Source: Ferruginibacter sp. (GTDB taxonomy: Bacteria > Bacteroidota > Bacteroidia > Chitinophagales > Chitinophagaceae). Taken from it: 64,000 nt of DNA. The notes under the pieces are model-generated. The model was not told the DNA's origin. It saw only the letters and a list, made by a program, of their open reading frames with translations, and searched no databases. How positions within the stretch are numbered: position 1 is the first letter of the stretch; each line of letters begins with the position of its first letter. The translations under genes and the position numbers were made by a program. Location of the stretch: positions 62,001 to 126,000 of the forward strand of contig JANYGZ010000055.1 in assembly GCA_025362235.1 (NCBI GenBank). The letters run 5' to 3'. Positions 17,062 through 26,033 of the stretch are shown piece by piece.

Positions 17062-18414
17062 ATGATGATGACAAAATTAGAAATGGATGTTATCAATACC
17101 CGCTGTGCAGGTATTGACATTGGCAGCCGGTCTCACTTTGTAGCAACAGGCCAGGGCCCTGACGATGTAAAAGAGTTTGATGTGTATGCAGAAGATTTAC
17201 AGACTATCTGTGAGCACCTGAAAAGCACAACATTAATTCGGTGGCTATGGAAAGTACCGGTACCTATTGGCAAAACCTGTATGTTGAACTTGCCAAACAA
17301 GATTTTGATGTTACGCTTTGTAACGGCGAGTTTACAAAAAACATCAAAGGGAAAAAGACAGATGTAAAGGATGCAAGGTGGATTCAAAAGCCGCACAGCA
17401 TTGGATTGCTCAGCGGAAGCTTTTTACCTGATGACACTACAGAAACCCTGCGCACCTATTGCAGGCAAAGAACCAACTGGCTGCAACTATCGGTAGAAGC
17501 CACACACAAAATGCAGAAGTATCTTAAGCTGCTCAACTTTAGATTGGATGTAGTGGTAAAAGATGTTTGCGGGCTTATAGTGCTTGCCATCATTGCAGAT
17601 ATTTGCAATGGCAATCTTGACCCTCAAAAACTGGCAGCACACCGGCACGGCAACTGTAGAAAATCTTATGATGAAATTGCAAAAGCCCTAAAAGGCAATA
17701 ACCGTAAAGATTACCTGTTCGGACTAAAACAGGAGTATGACAGTTATTTATTCTTTCAAAAAAAGATAGAAGATTGTGATACGCAAATCAATAGCTTTTT
17801 AAAAGTGCAGATAAACACGGACCCGGTAAAAAAAACTTCGTACCGATGACAAAGTTCATAAACGGATAAACAAAAATGCACTAAAGGGCATTGATTTAAA
17901 CCAGGCTTCTTACCAGTATTTTGGCGGCGTAGATTTGATGAAGATAGAAGGCCTTAGCCATGCCACTGTTTTAACCATCATGAGCGAAGTAGGCCCCGAA
18001 GGATTTAAAAAATTTGAAACTGCCAAACAATTTGCAAGCTGGCTGCGGCTGGCACCCAATAATAAAATAAGCGGTAGAAAAATATTAAGTAATAAAATAC
18101 CCAAAGGAAGCAACCGCTTAAAAATTGCATTGCGAAATGCCGCCAATGCAATCGGTAATTTAAAAGAAACCCATTTGCCTGATTTTTTTAAACGGGTAGC
18201 CTACCGAAGAGGAAGAACGGCAGCAGTAAGTGCAACAGCAAGAAAGCTTGCTGTTATTATCTGGAACATGATATCAAAAAAAATAGCCTACACACCACCA
18301 ACACAATATTTATTCTTCGACCAGAAAAGAAAGGCAAAGGTTATAGATAAAATCAAAAAAAACATTGCTAAATTGGAGCTTAAACCTGAAGACGTTGGTT
18401 TTGTAAAAACTTAA
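17062..18414 (+). pseudogene. IS110-family transposase, interrupted by two frameshifts
   Basis: Three consecutive frames together encode a full-length (~450 aa) IS110 transposase. Segment 1 (17062-17225) carries the first RuvC-like acid in GIDIGSRSH. Segment 2 (about 17226-17830) carries SVAMESTGTYWQ and DVKDARWIQ, completing the DEDD set. Segment 3 (about 17836-18414) carries the Tnp20 domain with LRLAPNNKISGRK, which includes the likely catalytic serine. The first shift looks like one missing base near 17226. The second is an eight-A run (17828-17835) where seven would keep frame, so transcriptional slippage could bypass that site only. The element is probably inactive unless the indels are sequencing errors. 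Confidence 0.88.
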
Positions 18415-18467
18415 TAATCATGGCAATTAAAAAACGTTAGTCAGAATAAATCAGCAAAATTTCGTGC

Positions 18468-19037
18468 ATGAAAAGAAGTTTTTTTATTACTGTTGTTTTT
18501 ATTTTGACATTGCAGCCATTAAATGCTCAAAATATTCAGAAAAAAGATGCAGCAGATGCCATAAATTTTATTGATACTTTGACGAATCCTCTCAAACCAG
18601 CTGCATATGATTTAATAACCATTCATCGTGAATTAAAATCTGTTGCAAATAATGTAACGGATTATAAGCTTTCTAATAATCAAATCGATTCTCTAAAAAA
18701 ATATTATAATATTTTAAAGTCCGCTTATAGTCATGCTATAAAACAGGCTACCCTAAATAAGAAAATTGATAAATTTTTAGGTCTAAAAAGCAAGTTTTTA
18801 AATATGTTAAACGAAGGGCAAAAACCATGGATTACAGTAATCCCAATCTATATTGAAATGTATACTAAAGGGAAAAGCGCTATTAGTATTTCTGAACAAA
18901 ATTTACTTGCTAATTCAGGCTCCCTATTTATGGACTCTGCTAAAAAGGCTCTCGAATATGCAAAAATTCTTGCGACACAGGAGGATGAAATTGAAAATAA
19001 ATATAAATTAGAGTTACACAATGATTTGTATCGATGA
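18468..19037 (+). CDS. Secreted hypothetical protein
   Basis: 189 residues with a signal peptide (1-20, ending LNAQ). The rest is lysine-rich and mainly alpha-helical, with heptad-like spacing around 45-80 and 95-110. It has no cysteines and no motif I recognise. It lies 53 bases downstream of the IS110 remnant and is more AT-rich than the genes around it. Its last codons and stop run into a dispersed intergenic repeat (19034-19115), so the original C-terminus may have been altered. Function unknown. Confidence 0.6.
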   Translation: MKRSFFITVVFILTLQPLNAQNIQKKDAADAINFIDTLTNPLKPAAYDLITIHRELKSVANNVTDYKLSNNQIDSLKKYYNILKSAYSHAIKQATLNKKIDKFLGLKSKFLNMLNEGQKPWITVIPIYIEMYTKGKSAISISEQNLLANSGSLFMDSAKKALEYAKILATQEDEIENKYKLELHNDLYR

Positions 19038-19115
19038 ATTTCTTCCGGAGCAAGTTTCATCATCACAAACCTTCACAGGTGCGTCTCTGCGCTGGCCTGT
19101 GTTTTTGTCGGCAGC
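19034..19115 (+). repeat. Dispersed intergenic repeat, copy 1
   Basis: ATTTCTTCCGGAGCAAGT followed by CATCACAAACCTTCACAGGTG and a GCCTG...GCAGCA segment. It closely matches 23053-23135 over about 85 bases. Confidence 0.6.
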
Positions 19116-19142
19116 AATCCTCAGATTCCAGATCAATTCGTT

Positions 19143-19646
19143 TTATTTCCACAAATCAATTAATGCACCATTTGCACTAAATACCGGATCTGTTGTTGGG
19201 ATAGTTAGCGAAGCTATATTTCTAAATGCTGCTTTTCTTTCATCAGAAGTGCCGGTCATCATGTCCCATGATTTTCCTTCTGGGTAGCCTCCTACAATTT
19301 CATAATTTTTGTGTTCCGAAACTGCAAAATGTCCAACACCTGCTGGTAATATCAAAACATCACCTGCTGATACTTCAAATATTTTACCGTTTTTTTGTCC
19401 GCCAATCTTGAGGCTAACCGATCCCTTACTAACGCCTAACACTTCATGCGTGGTGCTGTGAAAATGGTCATAGGGCAGTACTATATCCCGCCAGTTATTT
19501 GTCCAGTTATTAGTTTGAAAACAGCGTTCGAGCCATTGTGCATTATTATCAGTGTTGTATACATTTCTGTAAATAATTACCGGTAAAAGGTTGTTGGGAA
19601 TGGTGCCGTCATCCAAAAAAATATAACTTGATACTTCTTTTTTCAT
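19143..19646 (-). CDS. Cupin-domain protein (YjlB-like)
   Basis: 167 residues starting at the ATG at 19646 (MKKEVSSYIF); the frame extends 12 codons further upstream only through a poor N-terminus. A cupin barrel is shown by the metal-binding motif DHFHSTTHEVLGV (His61, His63, His67, Glu68) and the second motif AGDVLILPAGVGHFA with His106. This spacing and the N-terminal DDGTIPNNLLPVIIY match the YjlB family of small cytosolic cupins, whose substrate is unknown. It stands alone on the minus strand. A truncated second copy of its 5' end lies at 24683-24852. Confidence 0.85.
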   Translation of the reverse strand: MKKEVSSYIFLDDGTIPNNLLPVIIYRNVYNTDNNAQWLERCFQTNNWTNNWRDIVLPYDHFHSTTHEVLGVSKGSVSLKIGGQKNGKIFEVSAGDVLILPAGVGHFAVSEHKNYEIVGGYPEGKSWDMMTGTSDERKAAFRNIASLTIPTTDPVFSANGALIDLWK

Positions 19647-19887
19647 GTTTACTTTTTTTATACAAAATCTTTTTCTATACAAAATCTCACTTTCACAAAC
19701 CCGGTTGATTGGTTAATGTAAAATTTGGAAGAGTAGTAACTAATGGCAACAAGGGCTAAAGCCCTCAGTAAATAATATAAAATAGTTTTTCAAAGTTTGT
19801 TGTTATTACTGCGATTAATTACCTTACCTAACATTAGCCATCGGTTACAAGAATATCAAAAAAACAAATAAAATATCAATTCTTATA

Positions 19888-19918
19888 TTTACATAACACA
19901 ATAGAAAAAATATTTTTG
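19888..19918 (+). promoter_or_regulatory. Predicted Bacteroidota-type promoter for the sugar isomerase/GH39 operon
   Basis: A -33-like TTTA (19888-19891) is separated by 19 bases from a perfect -7 element TATTTTTG (19911-19918, consensus TAnnTTTG). Transcription would start near 19925, giving a leader of about 125 bases. The rest of the 19647-20052 spacer holds only a small GGGCTAAAGCCC hairpin near 19753. Confidence 0.55.
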
Positions 19919-20052
19919 TTATCAGCTAATGTATGAAATCATTGCGTGTTTGTCAAAAGATTGCTTTCTGCTCCATTGGAATATAAAACGATTCATTAAC
20001 GTCATGATCATTATTCATCACCATAATTATTAACAACTAAAGCCTTTAAATA

Positions 20053-21468
20053 ATGAAGATTGGTTTGTTTTGCATTGGCCTTGATGCTTACTGGCCGCAG
20101 TTTTCCGGGTTAAAGGAACGGTTAGAAAATTACCTGCATATTGTAGAACAAAAGCTGGCTGCCATTCATCCATCAGTATTCAATGCTGGCCTGGTAGACA
20201 ATACTGATAAAGCATTTGAGACCGGCCGTATGTTTAAGCAGCAGGATGTTGACATTATCTTTTTATACGTTACTACCTATGCATTATCTTCTACTGTACT
20301 GCCTGTTGTACAGAGATTAAAAGTTCCGGTTATTGTATTAAACCTTTCTCCTGCTGCGGCAATTGACTATACAGCTTTCAATAATATGGATGACAGTACA
20401 AAGATAACGGGTGAGTGGCTTGCCTATTGTTCCGCATGCCCTGTTCCGGAGATAGCCAATGTGTTTAACCGCACCGGCATACCATTTCACCAGGTAACAG
20501 GAATGCTGCACAAAGATGAAGAATGCTGGAATGAAATAAAAGAATGGGTGGAAGCTGCAAAAGTTGCTCATGTCATGGCCTATAACAGGCTTGGATGCAT
20601 GGGACATTATTACAGCGGAATGCTTGATATTTATACAGACCTTACATTGCACTATGCACATTTTGGCGGGCACATTGAATTGCTGGAAGTAGAAGAACTG
20701 GCAGCATTGCGTAAAGCAGTAACGGGTAGCCAAATAAAAGAAAGAGTACAGCTTATTAATGATGTGTTTGATGTGCAGCCAGGCTGCTCATCGGAAGAGC
20801 TGGAAAAAGCAGCCATAACATCTGTGGCGCTTGATGCACTGGTGGAACAATACAAGCTTGGGTCTATTGCTTATTATTACAAGGGCACAGGCAATGCAGA
20901 TAATGAAGAAGCGATCAGTTCAATTATATTAGGTAACTCTTTACTTACGGCAAAGGGTATACCTGTTGCCGGAGAATACGAGATCAAAAATGCACAGGCT
21001 ATGAAGATAATGGATAGTTTTGGTGTGGGTGGTTCTTTTACTGAATACTATGCAATGGATTTTACTGATGATGTAATATTGATGGGGCATGATGGTCCGG
21101 GCCATATTGCTATTGCAGAAGGTAAAACCAAAGTGCGGCCGTTAAAAGTGTATCATGGAAAAGTCGGCAAAGGGCTATCGGTAGAAATGATGGTGAAAAA
21201 CGGGCCTGTTACCTTATTAAGTGTGGTGGAAAGAAAGGATAAGGGATTAATGTTGCTGGTAGCAGAAGGCGAATCTGTAGCAGGGGCTATTTTACAGATC
21301 GGCAATACCAACAGCAGGTATAAATTTTCAATTGGTGCAAGAAAATTTATGAATGAATGGAACAGTTACGGGCCTGCACATCATTGCGCTGTTGGAGTAG
21401 GACATATTGCCGGCAAGATTCATAAACTGGGTAAACTGCTTAATATGGAAACAATCAAAGTTTGCTGA
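20053..21468 (+). CDS. L-arabinose/L-fucose isomerase-fold protein
   Basis: A 471-residue cytosolic protein related to the arabinose isomerase family. The N-terminal Rossmann-like domain begins KIGLFCIGLDAYWPQF and contains FLYVTTYALSSTVLPVVQRL. The central region has YNRLGCMGHYYSGMLDIYTD, and the C-terminal domain has FTEYYAMDFTDDVILMGHDGPGH with possible metal-binding acids and histidines. Many proteins of this group are annotated arabinose-isomerase-like and their exact substrate is unknown. A GH39-like glycosidase follows after 19 bases. The pair may release and isomerise a pentose or deoxyhexose, an inference from context. Confidence 0.8.
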   Translation: MKIGLFCIGLDAYWPQFSGLKERLENYLHIVEQKLAAIHPSVFNAGLVDNTDKAFETGRMFKQQDVDIIFLYVTTYALSSTVLPVVQRLKVPVIVLNLSPAAAIDYTAFNNMDDSTKITGEWLAYCSACPVPEIANVFNRTGIPFHQVTGMLHKDEECWNEIKEWVEAAKVAHVMAYNRLGCMGHYYSGMLDIYTDLTLHYAHFGGHIELLEVEELAALRKAVTGSQIKERVQLINDVFDVQPGCSSEELEKAAITSVALDALVEQYKLGSIAYYYKGTGNADNEEAISSIILGNSLLTAKGIPVAGEYEIKNAQAMKIMDSFGVGGSFTEYYAMDFTDDVILMGHDGPGHIAIAEGKTKVRPLKVYHGKVGKGLSVEMMVKNGPVTLLSVVERKDKGLMLLVAEGESVAGAILQIGNTNSRYKFSIGARKFMNEWNSYGPAHHCAVGVGHIAGKIHKLGKLLNMETIKVC

Positions 21469-21487
21469 TACTATAAACAAAAAATAT

Positions 21488-23050
21488 ATGGAAATGAATT
21501 TTATTGCTGCGGGCAAAAAAAGTTTGTATACCAATTGCAGCATCTGTTGTAAAAAACCAGTTCATAAAAAACTATCGCAGTTATCAAAGCAATTTCTGTT
21601 GACTGTCATCATTATTGTTTTGTCATTAGCCAATATATTGTTTGCACAGGAAAACAAACTAACAGTTGACTGGAATAAAATAATCATGATATCTAAAACC
21701 ACTCCTACACTACAGGTGGTAGAAAATCCTGCAGTCAGGCCTAGCTCATCAATTCATGCAAATACATTCCAGGCATTAAAAAATTTGGGAGCAGATTATG
21801 TTCGTTATGTGCCATGGTGTCCTTACCCTAAGATGGCAGTGGCAGAATTAAAGCGGCCAACAAAAACAGCAAACTTTTGGGATTTTACTTATTTAGACAG
21901 TACGATGGAAGCTTTTATGAATGCAACAAAAGGACACAGGGTGATGATTAATTTTAGTACCACACCTTCATGGTTGTGGAAGATTAATTATGATATGCCT
22001 TATCCTGAAAATGCTTACGAAGTTTTTTGGGCATATAATGATGGTACTGAATTAAGAGATACAACAATGAAAGAACTTGCCAATTATTATGCAAGATTAT
22101 TTAGCTGGTACACCAGGGGAGGCTTTACAGATGAGCTGGGGAAATTTCATCAATCAAATCACTATTATAATATACCTTATTGGGAAGTGTTGAATGAACC
22201 CGATCTTGAACATAATATTTCTGCGGAGCTATACACAAAAATGTATGATGCCATTGTGGGTAAATTAAAGAAAATTTCTCCGTCAACAAAGTTTGTTGGT
22301 ATATCACTTGCATTTAATGCAAGGCCAGAATACTTTGAATATTTCCTAAACCCAAAGAATCATAAGCCCGGCATTCCGCTAGATGGTATCTCTTATCATT
22401 TTTATGGAACAAAATCTTATGCTGAACAATCATTGGACAGTTATCAATATACATTTTTTGATAAATCAACTGCGTTCCTGGAGAAAGTGAAATTTATTGA
22501 AAGCATCCGCAAAAGGTTGTCGCCAAAAACTTTTACTACTGTTAACGAAATTGGTACTATCATTAACTCAAATCTTGGTGATGATATCCCTGCCCCATAC
22601 TGGAATTTATCCGGCGCCATGTTTGCCCATATTTATATTGAACTGACAAAACTGGGAATTGATATTGCCGGCGAATCGCAGCTAGTGGGTTATCCCACAC
22701 AATTTCCCGATGTGAGTATGATGAACTGGCAAAATGGAAAACCTAATGCACGTTACTGGATATTAAAATTGCTGATAGATAATTTTGGCCCCGGCGATAA
22801 ATTGGTTTCAACTGAAGTAAAAGATGCTGATATTATATCGCAGGCTTTTGTTACTTCAAAAGGAAAAAAAATACTGTTGATCAATCCTCGTAATAAAGAA
22901 ATAACAATTAACCTGCCGGCAGAAGCAAAAGATGCAAGGGTATATTTTGTTGATATGAGTACAGGAGATAATCCAATTGGGCAAATGCAGTTAAATGATA
23001 GCGCTGTTGTGCTTAAACCTTATGCAGTGGCAGTTGTGCAATTGAAATAA
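21488..23050 (+). CDS. GH39-like (clan GH-A) exported glycosidase
   Basis: 520 residues from ATG 21488; the longer frame reaches into the upstream gene. A long basic N-region precedes a signal/TM helix at about 36-54 (FLLTVIIIVLSLANILFAQ). The TIM-barrel catalytic acid/base is E237 in YWEVLNEPDLEHN and the probable nucleophile is E354 in FTTVNEIGT. SYHFYGT near 303 is another clan marker. A short beta-domain at the C-terminus ends with LKPYAVAVVQL. GH39 enzymes are beta-xylosidases or alpha-L-iduronidases; another clan GH-A family is possible. Located 19 bases after the sugar isomerase gene, so one transcription unit. Confidence 0.75.
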   Translation: MEMNFIAAGKKSLYTNCSICCKKPVHKKLSQLSKQFLLTVIIIVLSLANILFAQENKLTVDWNKIIMISKTTPTLQVVENPAVRPSSSIHANTFQALKNLGADYVRYVPWCPYPKMAVAELKRPTKTANFWDFTYLDSTMEAFMNATKGHRVMINFSTTPSWLWKINYDMPYPENAYEVFWAYNDGTELRDTTMKELANYYARLFSWYTRGGFTDELGKFHQSNHYYNIPYWEVLNEPDLEHNISAELYTKMYDAIVGKLKKISPSTKFVGISLAFNARPEYFEYFLNPKNHKPGIPLDGISYHFYGTKSYAEQSLDSYQYTFFDKSTAFLEKVKFIESIRKRLSPKTFTTVNEIGTIINSNLGDDIPAPYWNLSGAMFAHIYIELTKLGIDIAGESQLVGYPTQFPDVSMMNWQNGKPNARYWILKLLIDNFGPGDKLVSTEVKDADIISQAFVTSKGKKILLINPRNKEITINLPAEAKDARVYFVDMSTGDNPIGQMQLNDSAVVLKPYAVAVVQLK

Positions 23051-23052
23051 AA

Positions 23053-23135
23053 ATGATTTCTTCCGCGGAGCAGGTCTCACATCACAAACCTTCACAGGTG
23101 AGTTTTCTATGCACTAGCCTGGTGTTTAGGCAGCA
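23053..23135 (+). repeat. Dispersed intergenic repeat, copy 2
   Basis: ATTTCTTCCGCGGAGCAGGT then CATCACAAACCTTCACAGGTG and a GCCTG...GCAGCA segment, matching 19034-19115 with small gaps. It begins directly after the GH39-like gene. The remaining spacer to 23334 shows nothing further. Confidence 0.6.
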
Positions 23136-23334
23136 GGACTCACCGTTCTACGAAGCACAGTAGTATTCTTTAAAACTATTGTTTAAATCAATATCATCCA
23201 GCTCACGAAAATTCATTGCGGGATATTTCCCCTGCTCTCCACAAATATAAAACTTAGCGAAACGATGAAGTTATTATTTTGGCTCAGTAGTACGGCGAGT
23301 CGGCTAAGGCCAGATTCGCTTGGGAACGAAGACA

Positions 23335-23763
23335 TCAATGCTCAATTTTTAAAATAGCAGTGTATGGCTCGCTTGAAGGTTTCGTGATATCAGGGTAAGG
23401 CAACACACTCACCAATGAAATTTTAGAACCATTGATGGTGGTATCCGTATTTAGTAAAAGATTTTTTAAAGTCGCTAACCTAAAGCTTTTGTTTTCGCCA
23501 TCAACGTTGATGGAAAATTCGCACTCGGCATAGCCTTCCCAAATGCATTCTGCGCCAGTAGGGCAACGGCTTTCAGAAACAAGCTTGATAAAACAAACTG
23601 TCACGCTTGCGGAAGAATTATTGCCGTAATTTTTTGGAGTGCCACAATTATTCAATGTTAATTCTATCTGCCCATTCTCCAAAGCCTTCGTTTCATCTTT
23701 TTTACAACCGACTGCTGAAAAGATTATTAATAAACTGAAAACAAGATGGCCGTATATTTTCAT
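23335..23763 (-). CDS. Small cysteine-containing lipoprotein, hypothetical
   Basis: 142 residues with a lipoprotein signal (Cys20 in SAVGCKKDE). The mature part is beta-rich and holds four further cysteines, including the motif SRCPTGAECIWEGYAEC. This RCP...C-W-x-G pattern recurs in small Bacteroidota and proteobacterial lipoproteins of unknown function and probably forms disulfides. It is a single minus-strand gene between repeat-rich spacers, with no operon partners to suggest a role. Confidence 0.7.
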   Translation of the reverse strand: MKIYGHLVFSLLIIFSAVGCKKDETKALENGQIELTLNNCGTPKNYGNNSSASVTVCFIKLVSESRCPTGAECIWEGYAECEFSINVDGENKSFRLATLKNLLLNTDTTINGSKISLVSVLPYPDITKPSSEPYTAILKIEH

Positions 23764-23980
23764 AATAGCAGGTTTTATTAATTAAGACAACACAACAAAT
23801 AAAAGGGTTGCATTTGAAACTTTTGCTTTTGTTAGTGCTCCACGTCTCATCTTAAACACCATATTGGCCTCCGGAATGCGTATTTTTATTTGGATTAGAA
23901 AGTTGTATACCAACAAGGGCTAGAAATTCTCCGGTCTTATAGTATCTTGTGGGCGTACTTAAACAGCCAATTCAATCAAT

Positions 23981-24664
23981 ATGTTGCAGGCATTGATCAC
24001 TGGTATTACTATGGGCTTATATCTTGCTATATCAGTAGGGCCCATTTTATTTACTGTAATAAAACAAAGTTTGGAAAATGGCATCCGGGGCGGCTTCAGC
24101 TTTGTGGCAGGCATATGGCTCAGCGATATTCTCTTTGTGATATTAAGTAATACCTTCTCTGTTTTTACCGCCCATCTTGCAAATACTTATATCAGGCAGA
24201 TTGGCTATGGGGGTGGCCTGTTGCTGGTGGCACTGGGTTGTTACTATACTTTTTTTAAACCTGCTGTGTTGCCGCAGGCGCTCGGCGTAAACAGTCCAAT
24301 TGGTCACGGGCATATGGCAAGGTTATTTATTACCGGTTTTTCTATCAATACCCTTAATCCCATTTTATTTTTTGAGTGGCTGACTGCAGCTACGGTTTTT
24401 GCAAATACTAATACAGTGGCTGAACGAATCGTAATTTTTTCAGTATGCCTATTGGTGAATATAGGGTCGGATACACTAAAGGTACTGCTCGCTGGTAAGA
24501 TAAGGCCCCGGCTCACTATGCGGAACCTACAGGTGATCAACCGGCTCACTGGTTCGGTATTAATTATTTGCGGCTGTTTTATATTGTACCAAACTTTTTA
24601 TAACACCAGCCAGTGGGGCAAAAAATTAGCTAGTGTATATACCAGTTATAAAATGCCTGAATGA
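23981..24664 (+). CDS. LysE/RhtB-family amino-acid exporter
   Basis: 227 residues with five to six hydrophobic helices. The family N-terminal signature GITMGLYLAISVGPILFTVIKQSLENG is present (LysE proteins have GxxxxxxPGP-like first helices), as is NTLNPILFFEW in the middle. Such inner-membrane proteins export amino acids or related small molecules. The gene's 3' end overlaps, tail to tail, a truncated antisense copy of the cupin gene (24683-24852 and flanking bases), so its original downstream context has been rearranged. Confidence 0.85.
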   Translation: MLQALITGITMGLYLAISVGPILFTVIKQSLENGIRGGFSFVAGIWLSDILFVILSNTFSVFTAHLANTYIRQIGYGGGLLLVALGCYYTFFKPAVLPQALGVNSPIGHGHMARLFITGFSINTLNPILFFEWLTAATVFANTNTVAERIVIFSVCLLVNIGSDTLKVLLAGKIRPRLTMRNLQVINRLTGSVLIICGCFILYQTFYNTSQWGKKLASVYTSYKMPE

Positions 24665-24682
24665 ATTTTTCGGAGACCATAG

Positions 24683-24852
24683 AGTACTATATCCCGCCAG
24701 TTATTTGTCCAGTTATTCATTTGAAAACAATGCTCAAGCCATTGCGCATTATCACCCGTGTTACATACCTTTTTGTAAACAATTACCGGTAACAGGCTGT
24801 TGGGAATGGTGCCGTCGTCCAAAAAAATATAACTTGATAATACTGTTTTCAT
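24683..24852 (-). pseudogene. Truncated duplicate of the YjlB-like cupin gene (5' end only)
   Basis: Residues 1-57 (SSYIFLDDGTIPNSLLPVIVY ... NNWTNNWRDIVL) match the N-terminus of the cupin at 19143-19646 at most positions. After the codon for L57 the homology stops abruptly next to the end of the LysE gene, and the frame runs on for a few unrelated codons. The metal-binding cupin motifs are missing, so no function is expected. At DNA level AGTACTATATCCCGCCAGTT is identical in both copies. Confidence 0.85.
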
Positions 24853-24912
24853 TTATAATTTGTAAAAACACGGGAGTAATAGTTATAAATCTTACACCAG
24901 GTATTCTCAATT

Positions 24913-25915
24913 CTATCTTTGCAAATCACCATTTTCCGGATTCCCGGGTTCATCAAGTAATTGTATATAAGTGTTTGGGCCTAAATCAGGATTTTTCCAG
25001 GAAGACAAAGCCCATACAATTTTTTTATCCGGGGCTACTTCAAAAACCTGTACACTGGTATCCCATTCATCAATATTTTTATTACCTGCAACCCAATTTG
25101 AAATAACGGTATTTCCATTTACTAAACGGGTTGCTGTTTGATTGTTATACAATTTAAACGGGGCATCAGCTTGGGTAAACTCCCACACTGTTTCGCCCTT
25201 TCTATTTATCTCCCTTGTGTAACTTTTTCCATCGCCCGATACCAGCACATTTCCATTATTAAGTTTTATTACCGACCATGCAGATTTTGCAGGGGCAGAC
25301 CAGATTTCTTTACCTTCCAAATCAAACTCCACTACTTTCTCTTCGGCAAAAAGCCCTACCATAATTGTTTTATCCTTTGTCATTCTAACGTGCCTGAACT
25401 GTCCATGGGTATTTGTAGATTTTGTAGGAATTATAACTTCTTTCAGAATTTCATTTTTTTCGGTATTAATTAATCAATACCCTTGGCCTGGCACTGTCAT
25501 TTACAACCAATAGTACGCTGTCTTTGCCAATAGGCTGGCAAGAGTGAGTTTCTGTTCCCTTTGAACAAATATATTGCCAGATAATATTTTTTTCAGGAGT
25601 AATAATACCTGCACCAGACATACATGCATACACAATATTTCCATTGGGAAGTAAAGTGGCATCATCAAATTCCTGAATACCACCAGTTGCAGTTCGCATG
25701 GGTATGGAGTATTGCCAAACAACTTTTCCGTTGCGGACGATTGTCATTTTTTGTGCTTTGGGGTTACGAAAATCCCATTCACCTACATACAGAAACGGAT
25801 GTTGCTTAAGCCCTTTGCCAGGAAATTTGTACTCTTTCAAATTGGTTTGTGATTTGGCAACAATGCAGAAAGCAAAAGAAAAGAAAAACAATAAAATTAA
25901 ATTTTTAACCTTCAT
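24913..25915 (-). pseudogene. Exported beta-propeller (PQQ/NHL-like) protein, frameshifted by a 4-bp duplication
   Basis: Two frames (25915-25466 and about 25464-24913) join into one ~330-residue protein. It has a signal peptide (KVKNLILLFFFSFAFCIVAKSQ) and propeller repeats of the form G-K-V-V-W-Q-Y, N-G-N-I-V-Y and G-E-T-V-W-E-F. At the junction (25465-25474) the bases ATTAATTAAT contain a tandem TTAA-type duplication; removing four bases restores VLIN-TEKNEILKEV without a stop. Relatives are uncharacterised WD/NHL-like proteins often found near sugar oxidoreductases. It directly follows the Gfo/Idh gene at 26034-27383 (same strand) and may have been co-transcribed with it. Confidence 0.8.
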
Positions 25916-26033
25916 CTTAATAATATTATGTTGTTGGTTTTCTTACAGAGTTCATCGTAACACAGCAAGGAATGAGTGATTATGTTTTGGTTGAACATAA
26001 TCACTCATTAAAATACACTCTTTTTATTTTCTA

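Noticed and set aside
16862-17065. 67-residue frame just before the transposase
   Set aside because: Covers the non-coding left end of the IS110 element and has no protein-like pattern; better explained as element leader or RNA.
17828-17835. Programmed frameshift in the IS110 transposase at the A8 run
   Set aside because: Possible alone, but IS110 transposases are normally single-frame and a second, non-slippery indel near 17226 also breaks the gene.
24633-25106. 157-residue plus-strand frame across the cupin remnant and propeller gene
   Set aside because: Antisense shadow of two minus-strand coding remnants, whose homology is clear.
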